Source of the DNA: Thermococcus bergensis
Lineage (GTDB): Archaea; Methanobacteriota_B; Thermococci; Thermococcales; Thermococcaceae
Reading direction: 5' to 3'
NCBI RefSeq assembly: GCF_020386975.1
Contig: NZ_JABFNK010000005.1
Span: forward strand, 496,001 to 560,000
DNA length: 64,000 nt
This document shows positions 17,143 through 27,235 of this stretch, one piece after another. Position 1 is the stretch's first letter; each line of letters opens with the position of its first letter. Below the pieces are notes generated by a model. It searched no databases, was not told the origin of the DNA, and was given only the letters and a program-made list of their open reading frames with translations. The translations under genes were made by a program, and so were the position numbers.

Positions 17143-17982
17143 ATGATAAGAGTGGAAGAGCTGAGCTTTAAATACGCTGGAGCGAAGGAGTATTCCCTCA
17201 GGGACATCAGCTTCAGGGTTAAGAAGGGGGAATTTTTGGGTATTCTAGGGGCGAGCGGGAGCGGAAAATCTACTCTCTGCTTAACTTTCAATGGTATAAT
17301 CCCCCATTCGATAAGAGGTGACTTTGAGGGCAATGTCTTTGTTAAGGGCTACAACACTAGAGAAGCTAGCGTAGCGGAACTTTCGAAGATTGTTGGGTTG
17401 GTTCTCCAAAATCCTGACTCCCAGCTGTTCAACATGACCGTCGAGGAGGAAGTGGCATTTGCCCTTGAGAATCTTGGCTTGGATGTGGAGGAAATAAGGA
17501 GGAGAGTTTACTGGGCATTGAAAATTACTGGGCTTGAAGGGCTTGAAAAAGAATTTCCCCCAAATCTAAGTGGTGGGCAGAAACAGAGGCTTGCGATAGC
17601 CAGTGTTTTAGCCCTTAAGCCAGAGGTTCTGGTGCTTGATGAGCCCACATCTCAACTAGACCCCATTGGCAGGGAGCAGGTTTTAAGCCTGATAACTCTT
17701 CTAAACAAGGAACAGGGCATTACAATAGTTCTGGTTGAGCACAACACTGAGTATCTATTTGATTTCGCGGACAGGATAATAGTCCTCGACAGGGGAGAGG
17801 TTGTGATGGAAGGAAAACCGAGAGAGGTTTTTGAGGAGGCTGATTACTTAAGAAAGCTCGGCATTAAAATACCGGTCAGCGTGAAAATAGGGGCGGAATT
17901 AAAAAGGAAGGGACTTCTCAAAAAAGCCGCCCTAAATGATAAAGAACTCATAAACGCTCTCAAAGCCCTGTTGAAGAACTGA
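17143..17982 (+). CDS. ABC/ECF transporter ATPase (EcfA-like)
   Basis: 279 residues. Walker A GASGSGKST (about 36-44), Q loop in VLQNPDSQLFNMTVEEE, signature LSGGQKQRLAIA, Walker B VLVLDEPTSQLD and the switch His in LVEHNTE are all present. QNPDSQLF is typical of energy-coupling-factor ATPases for vitamins or metals. No EcfT or S-component gene is adjacent, so its partners must be elsewhere. It follows the TrkH-type gene by three bases, and its 3' end overlaps the convergent CYTH gene by 23 bp. Confidence 0.9.
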   Translation: MIRVEELSFKYAGAKEYSLRDISFRVKKGEFLGILGASGSGKSTLCLTFNGIIPHSIRGDFEGNVFVKGYNTREASVAELSKIVGLVLQNPDSQLFNMTVEEEVAFALENLGLDVEEIRRRVYWALKITGLEGLEKEFPPNLSGGQKQRLAIASVLALKPEVLVLDEPTSQLDPIGREQVLSLITLLNKEQGITIVLVEHNTEYLFDFADRIIVLDRGEVVMEGKPREVFEEADYLRKLGIKIPVSVKIGAELKRKGLLKKAALNDKELINALKALLKN

Positions 17983-18511
17983 GCTTTTCCATCAGTAGCT
18001 CTAAATAGGATTTTCTTTCAAACTTTTCAATTCCAAGGGCCTTCAGGATTTCCATGAGCCGTGGAACTTCCCTTTGCACTTCTTTTTCGTCTTTTGCAAG
18101 TTTTTCTATCTCGACGAACTTTCCAAGCCCCTCTACATCATCTAACGTTATGGTGACGCCTTTTTCCACGTAATATTTTTCCCTAGTTTTTCTCACCGTG
18201 AGAACCTCTTTAAAGCCGAGAAGCCTTAAAAGTTCAAGATATGCATCAACATCCTCAATGCTTACCTCTATTTCCTTCCTTGTTTTTGAAAGCTTATCAA
18301 TCTTGGGTCCTTTGTACGTGAGAAATGCCTCGAAATGACCATTAAAGCGTTTTATTCTTATCCTAAGTGCCTCATCCGTCTCTGCAAAATCCCTGCATGG
18401 GTGGTTGAAGTAGATGTCCTCGTGTATTTCCTTTCTCATAAACTCAAAGGTTTCCCTAACCCTCTCGAATACTCTATCATCTGCATATCCTTTGAGCTCA
18501 ATCTCGATCAT
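17960..18511 (-). CDS. cyaB: CYTH-domain protein (class IV adenylate cyclase/thiamine-triphosphatase-like)
   Basis: 183 residues. The N-terminal MIEIELKGY carries the ExExK motif of the CYTH superfamily. Further charged residues lining the triphosphate tunnel are seen in ALRIRIKRFNG, FLTYKGPKID, RKEIEVSIED, ITLDDVEGLGKFVEIEKL. Such proteins hydrolyse inorganic or organic triphosphates; cyclase activity is known for only some members. It overlaps the archaemetzincin stop by four bases, the last gene of a three-gene minus-strand operon. Confidence 0.85.
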   Translation of the reverse strand: MIEIELKGYADDRVFERVRETFEFMRKEIHEDIYFNHPCRDFAETDEALRIRIKRFNGHFEAFLTYKGPKIDKLSKTRKEIEVSIEDVDAYLELLRLLGFKEVLTVRKTREKYYVEKGVTITLDDVEGLGKFVEIEKLAKDEKEVQREVPRLMEILKALGIEKFERKSYLELLMEKLSSSTGL

Positions 18512-19062
18512 CTTATTCCCTCCAGGTTTCTTTTTAGCTTATTCAAGCATTTTTTGCAGTAGTCTTTTCCTTTATAATCAGTATCGATTATTGAATTTGA
18601 GAAGTGCATTACGCATCTGGGGTTTTCGCAATGGCCGAGCCCAAATACATGGCCGAGTTCGTGCATTGCCTCCTTTATAGCCCTTTCTTTTAAAACTTCT
18701 CCGTCTTTTTCGTTATACAATTCCGGCCTCAGTCTTGCCAGTGATATTATAGCAGCTCTCAAGTAGGGATTAGCTAGTCCAAAAATGAAGTTCATGCCCT
18801 CCTCATAGAGGTCTGCATCAGTGATCCCTAAAACTGCTGAAAAATCCCCTCTATGTTCAGCAACCTTTGCAAGAAAGAATCTTCCGAGAAATTGCTCCCT
18901 AATTGGATTGTAGGAGAAGAAGAGATCGCTTGCAGTTAGGAGAGGTAAAATCTCCACTTTAAACCCAAATTTTGAGTAGAATTCTTTGATATAGTCAGCA
19001 ACTCCCTTTAGAACGTCTTCCTCAACCTTTTTCACTACCAATGGGAGGATTCCTATCTTCAC
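18508..19062 (-). CDS. amzA: Archaemetzincin-type zinc metalloprotease
   Basis: 184 residues, the usual archaeal size. The signature HELGHVFGLGHCENPRCVMH (about 123-142) has the HExxHxxGxxH zinc ligands and the family-specific CX4C that binds a second zinc, followed by a second Cys pair YCKKC near the C-terminus. A conserved Met supplies the metzincin turn (CVMHFSNS). Substrates of archaeal members are not known. Start and stop overlap the flanking genes by four bases each. Confidence 0.93.
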   Translation of the reverse strand: MKIGILPLVVKKVEEDVLKGVADYIKEFYSKFGFKVEILPLLTASDLFFSYNPIREQFLGRFFLAKVAEHRGDFSAVLGITDADLYEEGMNFIFGLANPYLRAAIISLARLRPELYNEKDGEVLKERAIKEAMHELGHVFGLGHCENPRCVMHFSNSIIDTDYKGKDYCKKCLNKLKRNLEGIR

Positions 19063-19490
19063 TCTTCACCCTCCAGAAAAGAAGTTAAGAATTTCAAGCC
19101 CTCTTCAAGGAACTGAAGGTACTCTTCCATGTTCCTAAAGGCTATCTCATCGTTAAGGATGTCGTAGTTGTAAATCAACACTTCTCTCAGCTGGACTAGG
19201 AAATCGAGCTTCTCCTTTAGCTCATCGTCAATAATCTTCTCCTCATGCAGGTTCTCAACTATTCCTTGATAACTTACTGCTCCAAGCTCTAAGCTGGAGG
19301 AGATTTCATTGAGGGCATCAAGAAGATTCTGAATTGCAAATTCAAGCTGCTTGTATATTCCATCTTTGGCAAGCCCCATCTTTAAAAATCTCTCTTGAGT
19401 TTTTGGAAACGATGTTCTTATAGCTTGAATGCTCTTTTCTATGAGCTTTATTCTATACCCAATCTCTTCTTTCTTCACACATAACACCAA
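19059..19490 (-). CDS. HEPN/HepT-like (DUF86) protein with altered active site
   Basis: 143 residues, all helical, with the DUF86 pattern GLAKDGIYKQLEFAIQNLLDALNEI and a second half around LVQLREVLIYNYDILND. HepT ribonucleases use an RX4-6H motif here (typically RNxxVHxY). This protein has REVLIYNYD, so the catalytic His position is not histidine. No MNT nucleotidyltransferase partner is adjacent. It may be a non-catalytic or repurposed HEPN protein, coupled to archaemetzincin and the CYTH gene. Confidence 0.65.
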   Translation of the reverse strand: MVLCVKKEEIGYRIKLIEKSIQAIRTSFPKTQERFLKMGLAKDGIYKQLEFAIQNLLDALNEISSSLELGAVSYQGIVENLHEEKIIDDELKEKLDFLVQLREVLIYNYDILNDEIAFRNMEEYLQFLEEGLKFLTSFLEGEE

Positions 19491-19523
19491 GAATAATTAG
19501 GGAGTAAGAAAAGATAAGGTTTT

Positions 19524-20561
19524 TCATGGAGTTAAGTCCATTGGTTTGAGCTCTTCCAGCAGGTGTTTTGCAAGCTTTATCGTATTATCAACGTCCCTCG
19601 CGTCGGTAAGCTCTACCTGTGAGTGCATGTATTTTATTGGAATCGAAAGGACTGCTGTCGCTACTCCTTCACGGTTTATCTGCATGATGTTTGCGTCTGT
19701 TCCGGTCGGTCTTGGGCTTGGCTCCACTTGGAGAGGTATCTCATATTTCTTGGCAACCTCATCAGCAAATGCCCTTATCTTTGGATTTATGTTGGGTCCA
19801 ACGTCCATTACTGGGCCTTTTCCGAGCTCTGGGACTATTTTGCCTTTGTCCCCGGGCTGTTTGGCAAAGGTAACGTCCATTGCTATTCCAATCTCTGGGT
19901 CAATTGCATAGCTTGCCACCCTAGCTCCTCTCAGTCCAACCTCTTCTTGGACGCTTGCCACGAAGTATATATCTGCTTGGTGCTCTTCTAAAGCTCTTGC
20001 CGCCTCTATCATGGCATAGAGGCATATTCTATCGTCTAAATACGGGCTGGCAAAGCGGTTTTCATTAAGCCTTGTAAAAGCCGGGGCAAATTCTATTATC
20101 GTCCCTACTTTTACACCCATTTTCTCCGCTTCTTCTTTGGAGTCTGCTCCGATGTCGATGACTATTGTATCCCAATCGGCAGCTTTGTTTCTCTCTTCTG
20201 GCTTGGTTAGGTGGGGCGGAACATGTCCGACGACACCGTATATTTCTCCCTTTTCCCCGAAGATTCTTACCCTTTGTGCCACAAGGGTTCTTGGGTCAAC
20301 TCCTCCAACCGGGACAACGTGCAGGTAGCCTTTCTCATCTATGTGGTTGACCATAAGACCAATCTTGTCCATGTGGGCGGCTATCATTACCCTTGGCCCG
20401 TCGCCCTTCTTGTGGGCTATGACGTTTCCAAGCTTGTCCACTTTGATCTCATCGACGTAACCTTCAAGGGCTTCGATTACAACATCTCTGATTCCCATGA
20501 ACTCGTATCCAGAAACTCCCGGAGCCTCGATAACCTTCTGCATAAGCTCCCAGTTAACCAT
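19524..20561 (-). CDS. M42-family (TET-type) aminopeptidase
   Basis: 345 residues. Metal ligands of M42 peptidases are clear: AAHMDKIG (about 71), Asp in [11 protein letters not shown], the catalytic Glu pair in [11 protein letters not shown], Asp in [12 protein letters not shown], and His in KYMHSQVE. Thermococcal members assemble into 12-subunit tetrahedra and degrade peptides released by the proteasome or act as deblocking aminopeptidases. GAGGGGAT precedes the ATG at 20561. Exact side-chain preference cannot be read from sequence. Confidence 0.95.
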   Translation of the reverse strand: MVNWELMQKVIEAPGVSGYEFMGIRDVVIEALEGYVDEIKVDKLGNVIAHKKGDGPRVMIAAHMDKIGLMVNHIDEKGYLHVVPVGGVDPRTLVAQRVRIFGEKGEIYGVVGHVPPHLTKPEERNKAADWDTIVIDIGADSKEEAEKMGVKVGTIIEFAPAFTRLNENRFASPYLDDRICLYAMIEAARALEEHQADIYFVASVQEEVGLRGARVASYAIDPEIGIAMDVTFAKQPGDKGKIVPELGKGPVMDVGPNINPKIRAFADEVAKKYEIPLQVEPSPRPTGTDANIMQINREGVATAVLSIPIKYMHSQVELTDARDVDNTIKLAKHLLEELKPMDLTP

Positions 20562-20670
20562 TCTATCCCCTCCGTTTAGATGCTTATCTTAATGAAACTT
20601 TGACCCTTAAAAATTTTCCGAATCTGCCATCTTGCCCTAAGGAGGAGCATTCGGAAGAAAAAGTAAAAGT

Positions 20671-22218
20671 TCAAAGAATGACCTGCAAAAACGCCTCTTC
20701 TCCGGGTTCAAGCTTGTCTATTTCCCATATTACCTTGCCGTCTTCTATTGCTACCTTTCCTTTTGTTGCCCTTGCATCGACAGCGTTTATTGCTTTTTCA
20801 TATCTGAAGTTGCGAAGCTCCCTAAGCCTTGGAGCCCTCACCTTTACGAAGTAGTATTTATCGAGCTGCTCTTCGAATTTAAGGGGCTTGAAAAGGGCTA
20901 GGTAAGAGGTGCTCCCAAAGATTATTGCGGAGAGAACTAGGATTAGGGGTAAGTTTCCATAATCTTTTGGTTTCACTGGAGGAATTGGTGTTGTCTGGTT
21001 TATTGGGGTGGAAGTTGTTTGAGTTGGGGTCTCAGTTTCTGGCTTTTTGGGTTCCTTGACAGTTACTATCGCCTCAGCACCCAAATATCTATCGCTCTCG
21101 GCTTTTAGGGAGATGCTACCGAAGCCAGTCTCGTTTAAGTCTATCACAGCCGTCCCATTTTCATCCGTTATGCTGTAGGTTTTTCCAATCGGTCCTATGG
21201 CCTCTATGGTAACGTTTCCTATTCCTTTCCCTGCCGAGTCCCTAACGTAGACTAAAAGAGTTTCATTTCTCTGCTCATACGCCATGAAGAGCTTTTTAAC
21301 TTCAACAAACGTTTCAACTATTTTTCCATCAAGATTGAGGGTTATGTGATAAGTTCCGGGCTCCTTTGCCTCAACGAAAGCTATTCCATAGGAATTAGTT
21401 TTCAGCTCAGTTCCCTCTATCGTTACTGGTATTCCTTCCACCCCATTTCCTCCCTCGTCTAAGACCCTCACGTATATTATGCCCTTTTCGAATTTTGTTT
21501 CGTATCTCAGCTTCCTTTGATAAACCTCAAAGCTTTTTGTAATTGTTTTTGAAAGGCCCCCAAAGTTGGTTCTCACAAGGATTGTATATTTTCCCACACC
21601 GGGCTTGGGAAGGAATATCACGTATTCCCATTTGTTTTTCGGGTACTCTGGGTAAAGAAAGATGTTGTGGACGGACTTCTCGGCAATTGAAACGTTTTCT
21701 CTGTAGATTTCGTAAGAAACATCTCCGAAAATTACCCCGTTAGAGGAGGAAGAAACCTTCAGCGTTACTGCAACGTCTTCCCCAAAGAGATACCTGTCCT
21801 TCACATCGATATCAATTGAATAGCTCACTTTTGTTAGGATTCTTAGGGATATTGGAACTTCAATAAGCACCGCTCCTACCCTTGCAACCACTTTGAGGTC
21901 ATAAACCCCTGCTTTGGGGTTTTCAACATATATGGGCAGAGTTTTCTCTACTTTTTTTCCAGGTTCCAGCTTTTTTATGACGTCTTGGCTGTAGAGAAGA
22001 CCCTCGACGAGTGGCCCCGAGATGTAGATGGTTATGTTCTCTGCCGTTTCGTTTCCAATATTGCTCAGTGTAACGGGAACTGAGATTGTTTCACCGGGCT
22101 TTGCTTCAAAGCTTTTTTGAGTGACTTCAAGTAACAGAGAAGGCTGGGCACTTACCCCCGAGATAGGGAGCAAAAATAGGATTGTTATCAAAACAATTGC
22201 CCTTTTATCCACCTTCAA
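20671..22218 (-). CDS. Secreted, membrane-anchored protein with Ig-like/CARDB-type domains
   Basis: 515 residues. A signal peptide ([20 protein letters not shown]) is followed by a CARDB/NEW3-like beta domain ([20 protein letters not shown]), further Ig-like units with the carboxypeptidase-regulatory pattern ([18 protein letters not shown] and [16 protein letters not shown]), and several NxT/NxS sites. A Thr/Pro-rich linker and one membrane segment ([20 protein letters not shown], about 425) lead to a basic cytosolic tail of about 80 residues. It looks like a cell-surface adhesin or envelope protein. The start overlaps the end of hjc by 14 bp. Function unknown. Confidence 0.8.
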   Translation of the reverse strand: MKVDKRAIVLITILFLLPISGVSAQPSLLLEVTQKSFEAKPGETISVPVTLSNIGNETAENITIYISGPLVEGLLYSQDVIKKLEPGKKVEKTLPIYVENPKAGVYDLKVVARVGAVLIEVPISLRILTKVSYSIDIDVKDRYLFGEDVAVTLKVSSSSNGVIFGDVSYEIYRENVSIAEKSVHNIFLYPEYPKNKWEYVIFLPKPGVGKYTILVRTNFGGLSKTITKSFEVYQRKLRYETKFEKGIIYVRVLDEGGNGVEGIPVTIEGTELKTNSYGIAFVEAKEPGTYHITLNLDGKIVETFVEVKKLFMAYEQRNETLLVYVRDSAGKGIGNVTIEAIGPIGKTYSITDENGTAVIDLNETGFGSISLKAESDRYLGAEAIVTVKEPKKPETETPTQTTSTPINQTTPIPPVKPKDYGNLPLILVLSAIIFGSTSYLALFKPLKFEEQLDKYYFVKVRAPRLRELRNFRYEKAINAVDARATKGKVAIEDGKVIWEIDKLEPGEEAFLQVIL

Positions 22219-22609
22219 TCACCCCAATTAAAGATTTTTGCTTACCAACTACTTCATCAAAGGTTTTGGCTTTATGCTTTGCCGTTTGAAGGGTTATTCT
22301 ATAATTTTTTCCGCTCTTTTTTAGCTTTTCAGCATCGAAAAAATACCAGCCATTGTTTATGAATTTGATAGCAAAGATTCCTTCTCCTCCAAATCTGTTG
22401 GCAAAGCTTTTTACCTTCTCAACCTCTTCCTCGCTTAAATAGATTTTATCGCTCCTCGTGGTTTTAACCTCAATGCAGAGGTAAAGCTTACCATTTCCCG
22501 CAACAATATCGACTTTTTTGCTTCCTGCTGACCTAACAACGGCAAATCCTTCTTTTTCAAGCATCTTTATGAGCTCTCTCTCGGCACTGGCACCTTTTCT
22601 GTATCTCAT
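22205..22609 (-). CDS. hjc: Holliday junction resolvase Hjc
   Basis: 134 residues. It resolves four-way DNA junctions as a dimer. The nuclease core is visible: [19 protein letters not shown] with the first Glu, then the D-ExK centre KKVDIVAG…[12 protein letters not shown]. Length and sequence agree with archaeal Hjc. It shares the minus strand with the surface-protein gene behind it, and faces away from the gamma-carbonic-anhydrase-like gene. Confidence 0.95.
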   Translation of the reverse strand: MRYRKGASAERELIKMLEKEGFAVVRSAGSKKVDIVAGNGKLYLCIEVKTTRSDKIYLSEEEVEKVKSFANRFGGEGIFAIKFINNGWYFFDAEKLKKSGKNYRITLQTAKHKAKTFDEVVGKQKSLIGVIEGG

Positions 22610-22683
22610 TAGCGTTCCCCCACATATCTTTTATGGCGTTAAAGTTTATAAGTTGTTTCACCCAGCCATTACTGGTGGTAATC

Positions 22684-23208
22684 ATGGTGGTTTACGAGCT
22701 AAATGGAAAGAAACCTAAAATTCACGAAACGGCTTTTGTGGATGAGAACGCTTACATAATTGGAGACGTCGTTTTGGAGGAGAAAACGAGCGTTTGGCCT
22801 TCAGCAGTTCTGAGGGGAGACATAGAACAGATATACGTTGGAAGGGGTTCGAACATTCAGGACAATGTTAGCATCCACACCTCCCATGGAATGCCCACAA
22901 TAATAGGGGAGTACGTTACAATAGGGCACAACGCAGTTGTTCACGGGGCAAAGATTGGAAATTACGTTATCGTCGGAATGGGTGCTGTGGTGTTGGATGG
23001 TGCAAAGATTGGAAATCATGTTATAATAGGTGCTGGAGCTTTAATACCTCCAGGGAAGGAGATCCCAGATTACAGCCTTGTCGTAGGTGTTCCGGGCAAA
23101 GTTGTGAGGCAGCTCAGTGAAGAGGAAATAGAGATGACAAAGAAGAATGCTGAGATTTATATTGAGCTTGCCGAAATGCACATGGCAAAGAGAAAGAAGA
23201 TTGAGTGA
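22684..23208 (+). CDS. Gamma-carbonic anhydrase-like hexapeptide-repeat protein
   Basis: About 174 residues from ATG 22684 (MVVYELNGKKPKIHETAFVD), after GGTGGTAATC; the longer frame from 22633 lacks a ribosome site. It is a left-handed beta-helix trimer of hexapeptide repeats. The three metal histidines appear in SIHTSHG and TIGHNAVVHGAKIGN. Homologues bind zinc or iron and may hydrate CO2 or act as ferripyochelin-binding-type proteins. The next gene begins six bases later. Confidence 0.88.
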   Translation: MVVYELNGKKPKIHETAFVDENAYIIGDVVLEEKTSVWPSAVLRGDIEQIYVGRGSNIQDNVSIHTSHGMPTIIGEYVTIGHNAVVHGAKIGNYVIVGMGAVVLDGAKIGNHVIIGAGALIPPGKEIPDYSLVVGVPGKVVRQLSEEEIEMTKKNAEIYIELAEMHMAKRKKIE

Positions 23209-23214
23209 AGGAAG

Positions 23215-24015
23215 ATGCTCTACAGGATTGTTTCCAAAATTCCTCATGTTTTATTCAAACCCGCTTATGACTTGTATGAGTCTTACCTCTTTGAAAAAGT
23301 TAAGTCTCAGCCTGAAAAGATACCCAAGCATGTGGCAATCATAATGGATGGCAATAGAAGGTGGGCAAGACTTTTGGACAAGCCTCCTTGGTACGGTCAC
23401 TTTTTTGGTTCCAGAAAGCTGGAAGAAATTCTTGAGTGGTGCAGGGAGCTGGGAATAAGGACGCTGACTGTTTACGCTTTCTCAACTGAGAACTTCAGGA
23501 GAAGCAAGGAAGAAGTGAAGATGCTCATGGATCTCTTCGAAAAGAAGTTCAAAGAACTTGTACATGATGAAAGAGTCCACAAGTATGGAATAAGGGTCAA
23601 TGTCTTAGGTAGGAAAGAGCTGTTGCCAAAGAACGTGAGGGAAGCGGCGGAAGAGGCTGAGAAAGCGACGAGGAAATACAATAACTACACCCTAAACATT
23701 GCCGTCGCCTATGGGGGGAGAAGCGAGATTGTTGATGCCGTAAAGAGAATTGTTGAAGACGTTCAAGCTGGGAAGCTGAGCAAAAATGAAATAAACGAGG
23801 AGCTCTTAAAAAGGTACCTTTACGTGCCCAACATGTCTGACCCGGATATAGTCATAAGAACTGGAGGAGAGATAAGGATAAGCAATTTCCTTCTTTATCA
23901 GATTGCTTATAGCGAGCTTTTCTTCGTTGATGTGTATTTTCCCGAATTCAGGAAGATTGACTTTTTGAGGATAATAAGAGAATATCAAAAACGCCACAGA
24001 AGGTTCGGGAAATAG
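23215..24015 (+). CDS. uppS: cis-Prenyltransferase (undecaprenyl diphosphate synthase family)
   Basis: 266 residues. It extends an allylic diphosphate with isopentenyl diphosphate to the polyprenyl carrier used for glycosylation in archaea. The catalytic MDGNRRWAR (about 43) and the YGHFFGSRKLEEILEWCREL, VYAFSTENFRR, NIAVAYGGRSEIVDA and DIVIRTGGEIRISNF motifs are in place. An N-terminal extension of about 35 residues is common in Thermococcales. An IS begins seven bases after its stop. Confidence 0.94.
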   Translation: MLYRIVSKIPHVLFKPAYDLYESYLFEKVKSQPEKIPKHVAIIMDGNRRWARLLDKPPWYGHFFGSRKLEEILEWCRELGIRTLTVYAFSTENFRRSKEEVKMLMDLFEKKFKELVHDERVHKYGIRVNVLGRKELLPKNVREAAEEAEKATRKYNNYTLNIAVAYGGRSEIVDAVKRIVEDVQAGKLSKNEINEELLKRYLYVPNMSDPDIVIRTGGEIRISNFLLYQIAYSELFFVDVYFPEFRKIDFLRIIREYQKRHRRFGK

Positions 24016-24021
24016 TTATGG

Positions 24022-24890
24022 GGGCGTGTTTAGTTTCACCCCCTGTTATTTAAACAGTATTTGACTCTGAGGAGGATTTTCAGACCATAACACATTACCC
24101 CAAGCAGGATTCGGGTTACAGTAGTCTTTTTCAGAAAACAGGGGATCCTACTGCCAAACCACGTTGTAAACGCACCCCAGAACCCCTCATGAGGATTCCT
24201 ATGCCTGTACTCTTCTTCAGAAAACACTCTATCTCTCCTCTTACTACCAAAACCACCTGGAGGGTTCTTAGTTTTCTTAACAATCGGCCGATAACCCTTT
24301 TCCACCACAGTGTTCAGAACTTTCTTTGAATCATAAGCCCCATCAGCATAAAAATTCCCAGAACCCTCCGGCAGGAGTTCAATCAGCTCGTTCTCAGAAG
24401 TTGTGATCCTCACAGCAACCGGATACAGTAAACCCGGCAGGATTCTCGTTATTGCCTGAACTTCTATCCTGCCCTTTTTTTATTTGTGATAATGGTTGAG
24501 TCTGCTTGAGTGCTGGCGTAGGGTAATTTCTGGAGTTTTTTCAGGAGGTGGTTTGTCAGTTCTTCGAGGTTCAGCTTTTTCTCCCAGTTGTGGAGGGTTG
24601 AGTAGTGAATGTTTGCTCCGAAGAATTTTCTGCCGTAGTGCTGGGCGTCTCTGAGGGGTAGGTTGTAGTATTGTTTAAAGAGGAGTATTGCCAGTATTGT
24701 TTTTACTGGAAATTTTTTGGATTTTGGCAGGTTCTTCAGCTTTCCTTCTGATTCGAAGTCTGCTAAAACGTCAAGAATTGTGAATGCCACGCTTTCAGGG
24801 TCTTTGAGTCTGTGATCCCATCTGGGGATCACGGCAACCACCTGAAAGAATTCGGCAAAAACCCTAATAAAGGTTACTATAAACACGCCC
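24022..24890 (-). mobile_element. DDE insertion sequence of the IS4/IS5 superfamily
   Basis: 869 bp with short inverted ends (GGGCGTGTTTA at both termini) and a 10-bp target duplication ATAGTTATGG (24012-24021 and 24891-24900). It lies in the narrow gap between uppS and the EF-2 promoter. Its transposase frame is interrupted once, at an A7 tract. Assignment to the superfamily rests on the transposase motifs; the exact family was not determined. Confidence 0.88.
24036..24890 (-). CDS. DDE transposase in two frames (-1 shift at A7G)
   Basis: The upstream frame (to 24464) contains the first catalytic Asp in STQADSTIITNKK. The downstream frame (to 24036) carries the second Asp in YADGAYDSKKVL and the Y-x2-R-x3-E motif in YRHRNPHEGFWGAF. 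The two join if translation or transcription slips by one at the A7 run (24475-24481 on this strand), giving ITNKKKGRIEVQAITRILPG. The combined protein has about 285 residues. The initiation codon is unclear; a GTG near the left part of the frame (before IPRWDHRLKD) is possible. Confidence 0.7.
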
Positions 24891-24905
24891 ATAGTTATGG
24901 AAAGA

Positions 24906-24912
24906 TTTATAA
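24906..24912 (+). promoter_or_regulatory. TATA box of the EF-2 gene
   Basis: TTTATAA lies about 60 bases before ATG 24967 and only five bases after the IS target duplication, so the element has replaced everything upstream of the core promoter except the 10-bp duplicated target. Confidence 0.6.
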
Positions 24913-24966
24913 CTGGACTTTTGAAGTGAATGATGAACTGACGATCAATGTTTTAGGTGGTGCGAT

Positions 24967-27165
24967 ATGGGAAAAAGGGAAGAGATGATTAAGGAAATCA
25001 AGCAATTGATGACTCAACCAGAGAGAATTAGAAATATGGGTATTGCCGCTCACATTGACCACGGTAAGACGACACTTAGTGACAACCTGTTGGCTGGAGC
25101 GGGAATGATTAGCGAAGAGCTTGCAGGAAAGCAGCTTGTCCTTGACTTCGATGAGCAAGAACAGGCAAGAGGTATTACAATTAACGCCGCTAACGTTTCA
25201 ATGATTCACGAGTATGAGGGGCAGAAGTACCTCATCAACCTCATTGACACTCCAGGTCACGTTGACTTCGGTGGTGACGTTACAAGAGCAATGAGAGCCA
25301 TAGATGGGGCAATAATCGTTGTGGATGCCGTCGAGGGTGTAATGCCCCAGACAGAGACTGTTCTCAGGCAGGCTTTGAGAGAGTATGTTAAGCCAGTTCT
25401 CTTCATAAACAAGGTTGACAGACTCATTAAGGAGCTCAAGCTTACCCCGCAGCAGATGCAGGAGAGGTTTGTTAAGGTAATTACCGATGTAAACCGTTTG
25501 ATTAGGAGGTACGCTCCTCCAGAGTTTAGGGACAAGTGGCTTGTTAAAGTTGAGGACGGTAGTGTTGCCTTTGGTTCAGCTTATTACAACTGGGCACTCA
25601 GCGTTCCCTACATGAGGAAGACCGGTGTCTCATTCAAGGACATTATTGACTTAACAAACGCTGGTGACCTAAAGACCCTTAGAAAGAAGGCTCCACTTCA
25701 CGTGGTTGTTTTGGATATGGTAGTAAGGCACCTTCCAAATCCACTACAAGCACAGAAGTACAGAATTCCGCACCTTTGGAGAGGAGACATCGAGAGCGAT
25801 ATTGGTCAGGCGATGCTTAACTGTGATCCAAATGGAAAGATGGCCATGGTTGTTACAAAGATTATTATTGACAAGCACGCCGGTGAAGTTGCAACCGGTA
25901 GAGTATGGAGCGGTACTGTAAGGACGGGTCAAGAGGTTTACCTCATCACCGCAAAGAGGAAAGCGAGAATCCAGCAAGTTGGTATCTATATGGGACCAGA
26001 GAGAATCAACATGGAAGCCGTCCCAGCAGGTAACATAGTTGCTGTGACAGGTTTGAGAGATGCAATGGCTGGTGAGACAGTTAGCGAGGAGCAAATCGAA
26101 CCATTTGAAGCCCTCCACTATACAAGTGAGCCCGTCGTTACAGTGGCTATTGAGGCCAAGAACGTTAAGGACTTACCAAGGCTTATCGAAGCTCTTAGAC
26201 AGCTCGCCAAGGAAGATCCAACACTCCACGTCAAGATTGACGAGGAAACAGGTCAGCACCTCCTCAGCGGTATGGGTGAGCTTCACCTTGAAGTCAAGCT
26301 CGTGCACCTTAAGGAGCAATGGGGCGTTGATGTTGATGTTTCAGAGCCAATCGTCGTTTACAGAGAGAGCATTACAAAGCAAAGCCCAATAGTCGAAGGA
26401 AAATCACCAAACAAGCACAACAGGTTCTACATTGTTGTTGAACCAATGCCAGATGAGATTTACCAAGCAATTAGAGAAGGCGAAATACCGGAAGGAAGAC
26501 CAAAAGATCCAAAGGCTGTTGCAAAGAAGCTCGCAGAGCTTGGAATGGACTACGACATTGCAAGAGGCATTGTGGATATCTACAACGGAAACATGTTCCT
26601 TGACAACACCAAGGGTATCCAGTACCTCAACGAAGTTATGGATCTCCTTGTAGATGGTTTCCACCAGGCAATGGACGAGGGACCACTTGCCAGAGAGCCT
26701 GTAATGAAGGTAATAGTTAGACTCGTGGATGCAAAGATTCACGAGGACAACGTCCACAGAGGTCCAGCCCAGATTTACCCAGCAATTAGAACCGCTATCC
26801 ACTGTGCAATGATGAAGGCTAACCCAGTGCTCTATGAGCCATACCAGAAGGTCATCATTAACGTTCCATACGAATACATGGGTGCAGTCAGCAGAGAGCT
26901 TAACCAGAGAAGAGGACAGCTTGTTGACATGAGGCAAGAAGGTGAAGTAATGATAATCATTGCAGAGGCTCCAGTTGCTGAGATGTTCGGATTCGCTGGA
27001 GCAATTAGGGGTGCAACAAGCGGTAGAGCACTGTGGAGCACAGAGCACGCTGGCTTCAAGAGAGTTCCAAACGAACTTGCTATAAACATCATAAGGCAGA
27101 TAAGACAAAGAAAAGGCCTTGATCCAAACCCACCGACAGAGAAGGACGTCTGCCCACAGCAGTGA
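24967..27165 (+). CDS. fusA: Translation elongation factor 2 (aEF-2)
   Basis: 732 residues, full length. This GTPase drives ribosomal translocation. G1 AHIDHGKTT (about 28-36), G2 region [13 protein letters not shown]3 DTPGHVDF, G4 NKVD and the later domains are all present. The diphthamide loop [18 protein letters not shown] near residue 595 holds the modified His. It has a GGTGGTGCGAT ribosome site. The gene is certainly essential, yet an IS lies immediately upstream of its TATA box. Confidence 0.98.
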   Translation: MGKREEMIKEIKQLMTQPERIRNMGIAAHIDHGKTTLSDNLLAGAGMISEELAGKQLVLDFDEQEQARGITINAANVSMIHEYEGQKYLINLIDTPGHVDFGGDVTRAMRAIDGAIIVVDAVEGVMPQTETVLRQALREYVKPVLFINKVDRLIKELKLTPQQMQERFVKVITDVNRLIRRYAPPEFRDKWLVKVEDGSVAFGSAYYNWALSVPYMRKTGVSFKDIIDLTNAGDLKTLRKKAPLHVVVLDMVVRHLPNPLQAQKYRIPHLWRGDIESDIGQAMLNCDPNGKMAMVVTKIIIDKHAGEVATGRVWSGTVRTGQEVYLITAKRKARIQQVGIYMGPERINMEAVPAGNIVAVTGLRDAMAGETVSEEQIEPFEALHYTSEPVVTVAIEAKNVKDLPRLIEALRQLAKEDPTLHVKIDEETGQHLLSGMGELHLEVKLVHLKEQWGVDVDVSEPIVVYRESITKQSPIVEGKSPNKHNRFYIVVEPMPDEIYQAIREGEIPEGRPKDPKAVAKKLAELGMDYDIARGIVDIYNGNMFLDNTKGIQYLNEVMDLLVDGFHQAMDEGPLAREPVMKVIVRLVDAKIHEDNVHRGPAQIYPAIRTAIHCAMMKANPVLYEPYQKVIINVPYEYMGAVSRELNQRRGQLVDMRQEGEVMIIIAEAPVAEMFGFAGAIRGATSGRALWSTEHAGFKRVPNELAINIIRQIRQRKGLDPNPPTEKDVCPQQ

Positions 27166-27173
27166 AATCCCTT

Positions 27174-27200
27174 CCTTTTTCAAATTTGTTTTTGTTTTCT
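27174..27200 (+). terminator. T-rich terminator after EF-2
   Basis: Three T runs (CCTTTTT, GTTTTTG, TTTTCT) directly follow the EF-2 stop, matching the U-rich tracts at which archaeal RNA polymerase terminates. Confidence 0.45.
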
Positions 27201-27235
27201 TAACAGTAACATATTTTTACACAAATATATAGTAA

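Noticed and set aside
24927-24945. ATGATGA and CTGA near the EF-2 start as a C/D box RNA
   Set aside because: The boxes are only a few bases apart, with no room for guide sequences and no D' or C' box.
26404-27183. 259-residue open frame antisense to EF-2
   Set aside because: Lies wholly inside the EF-2 gene, is rich in Cys/Trp/His in an unnatural pattern and has no ribosome site; it is a codon-bias shadow.
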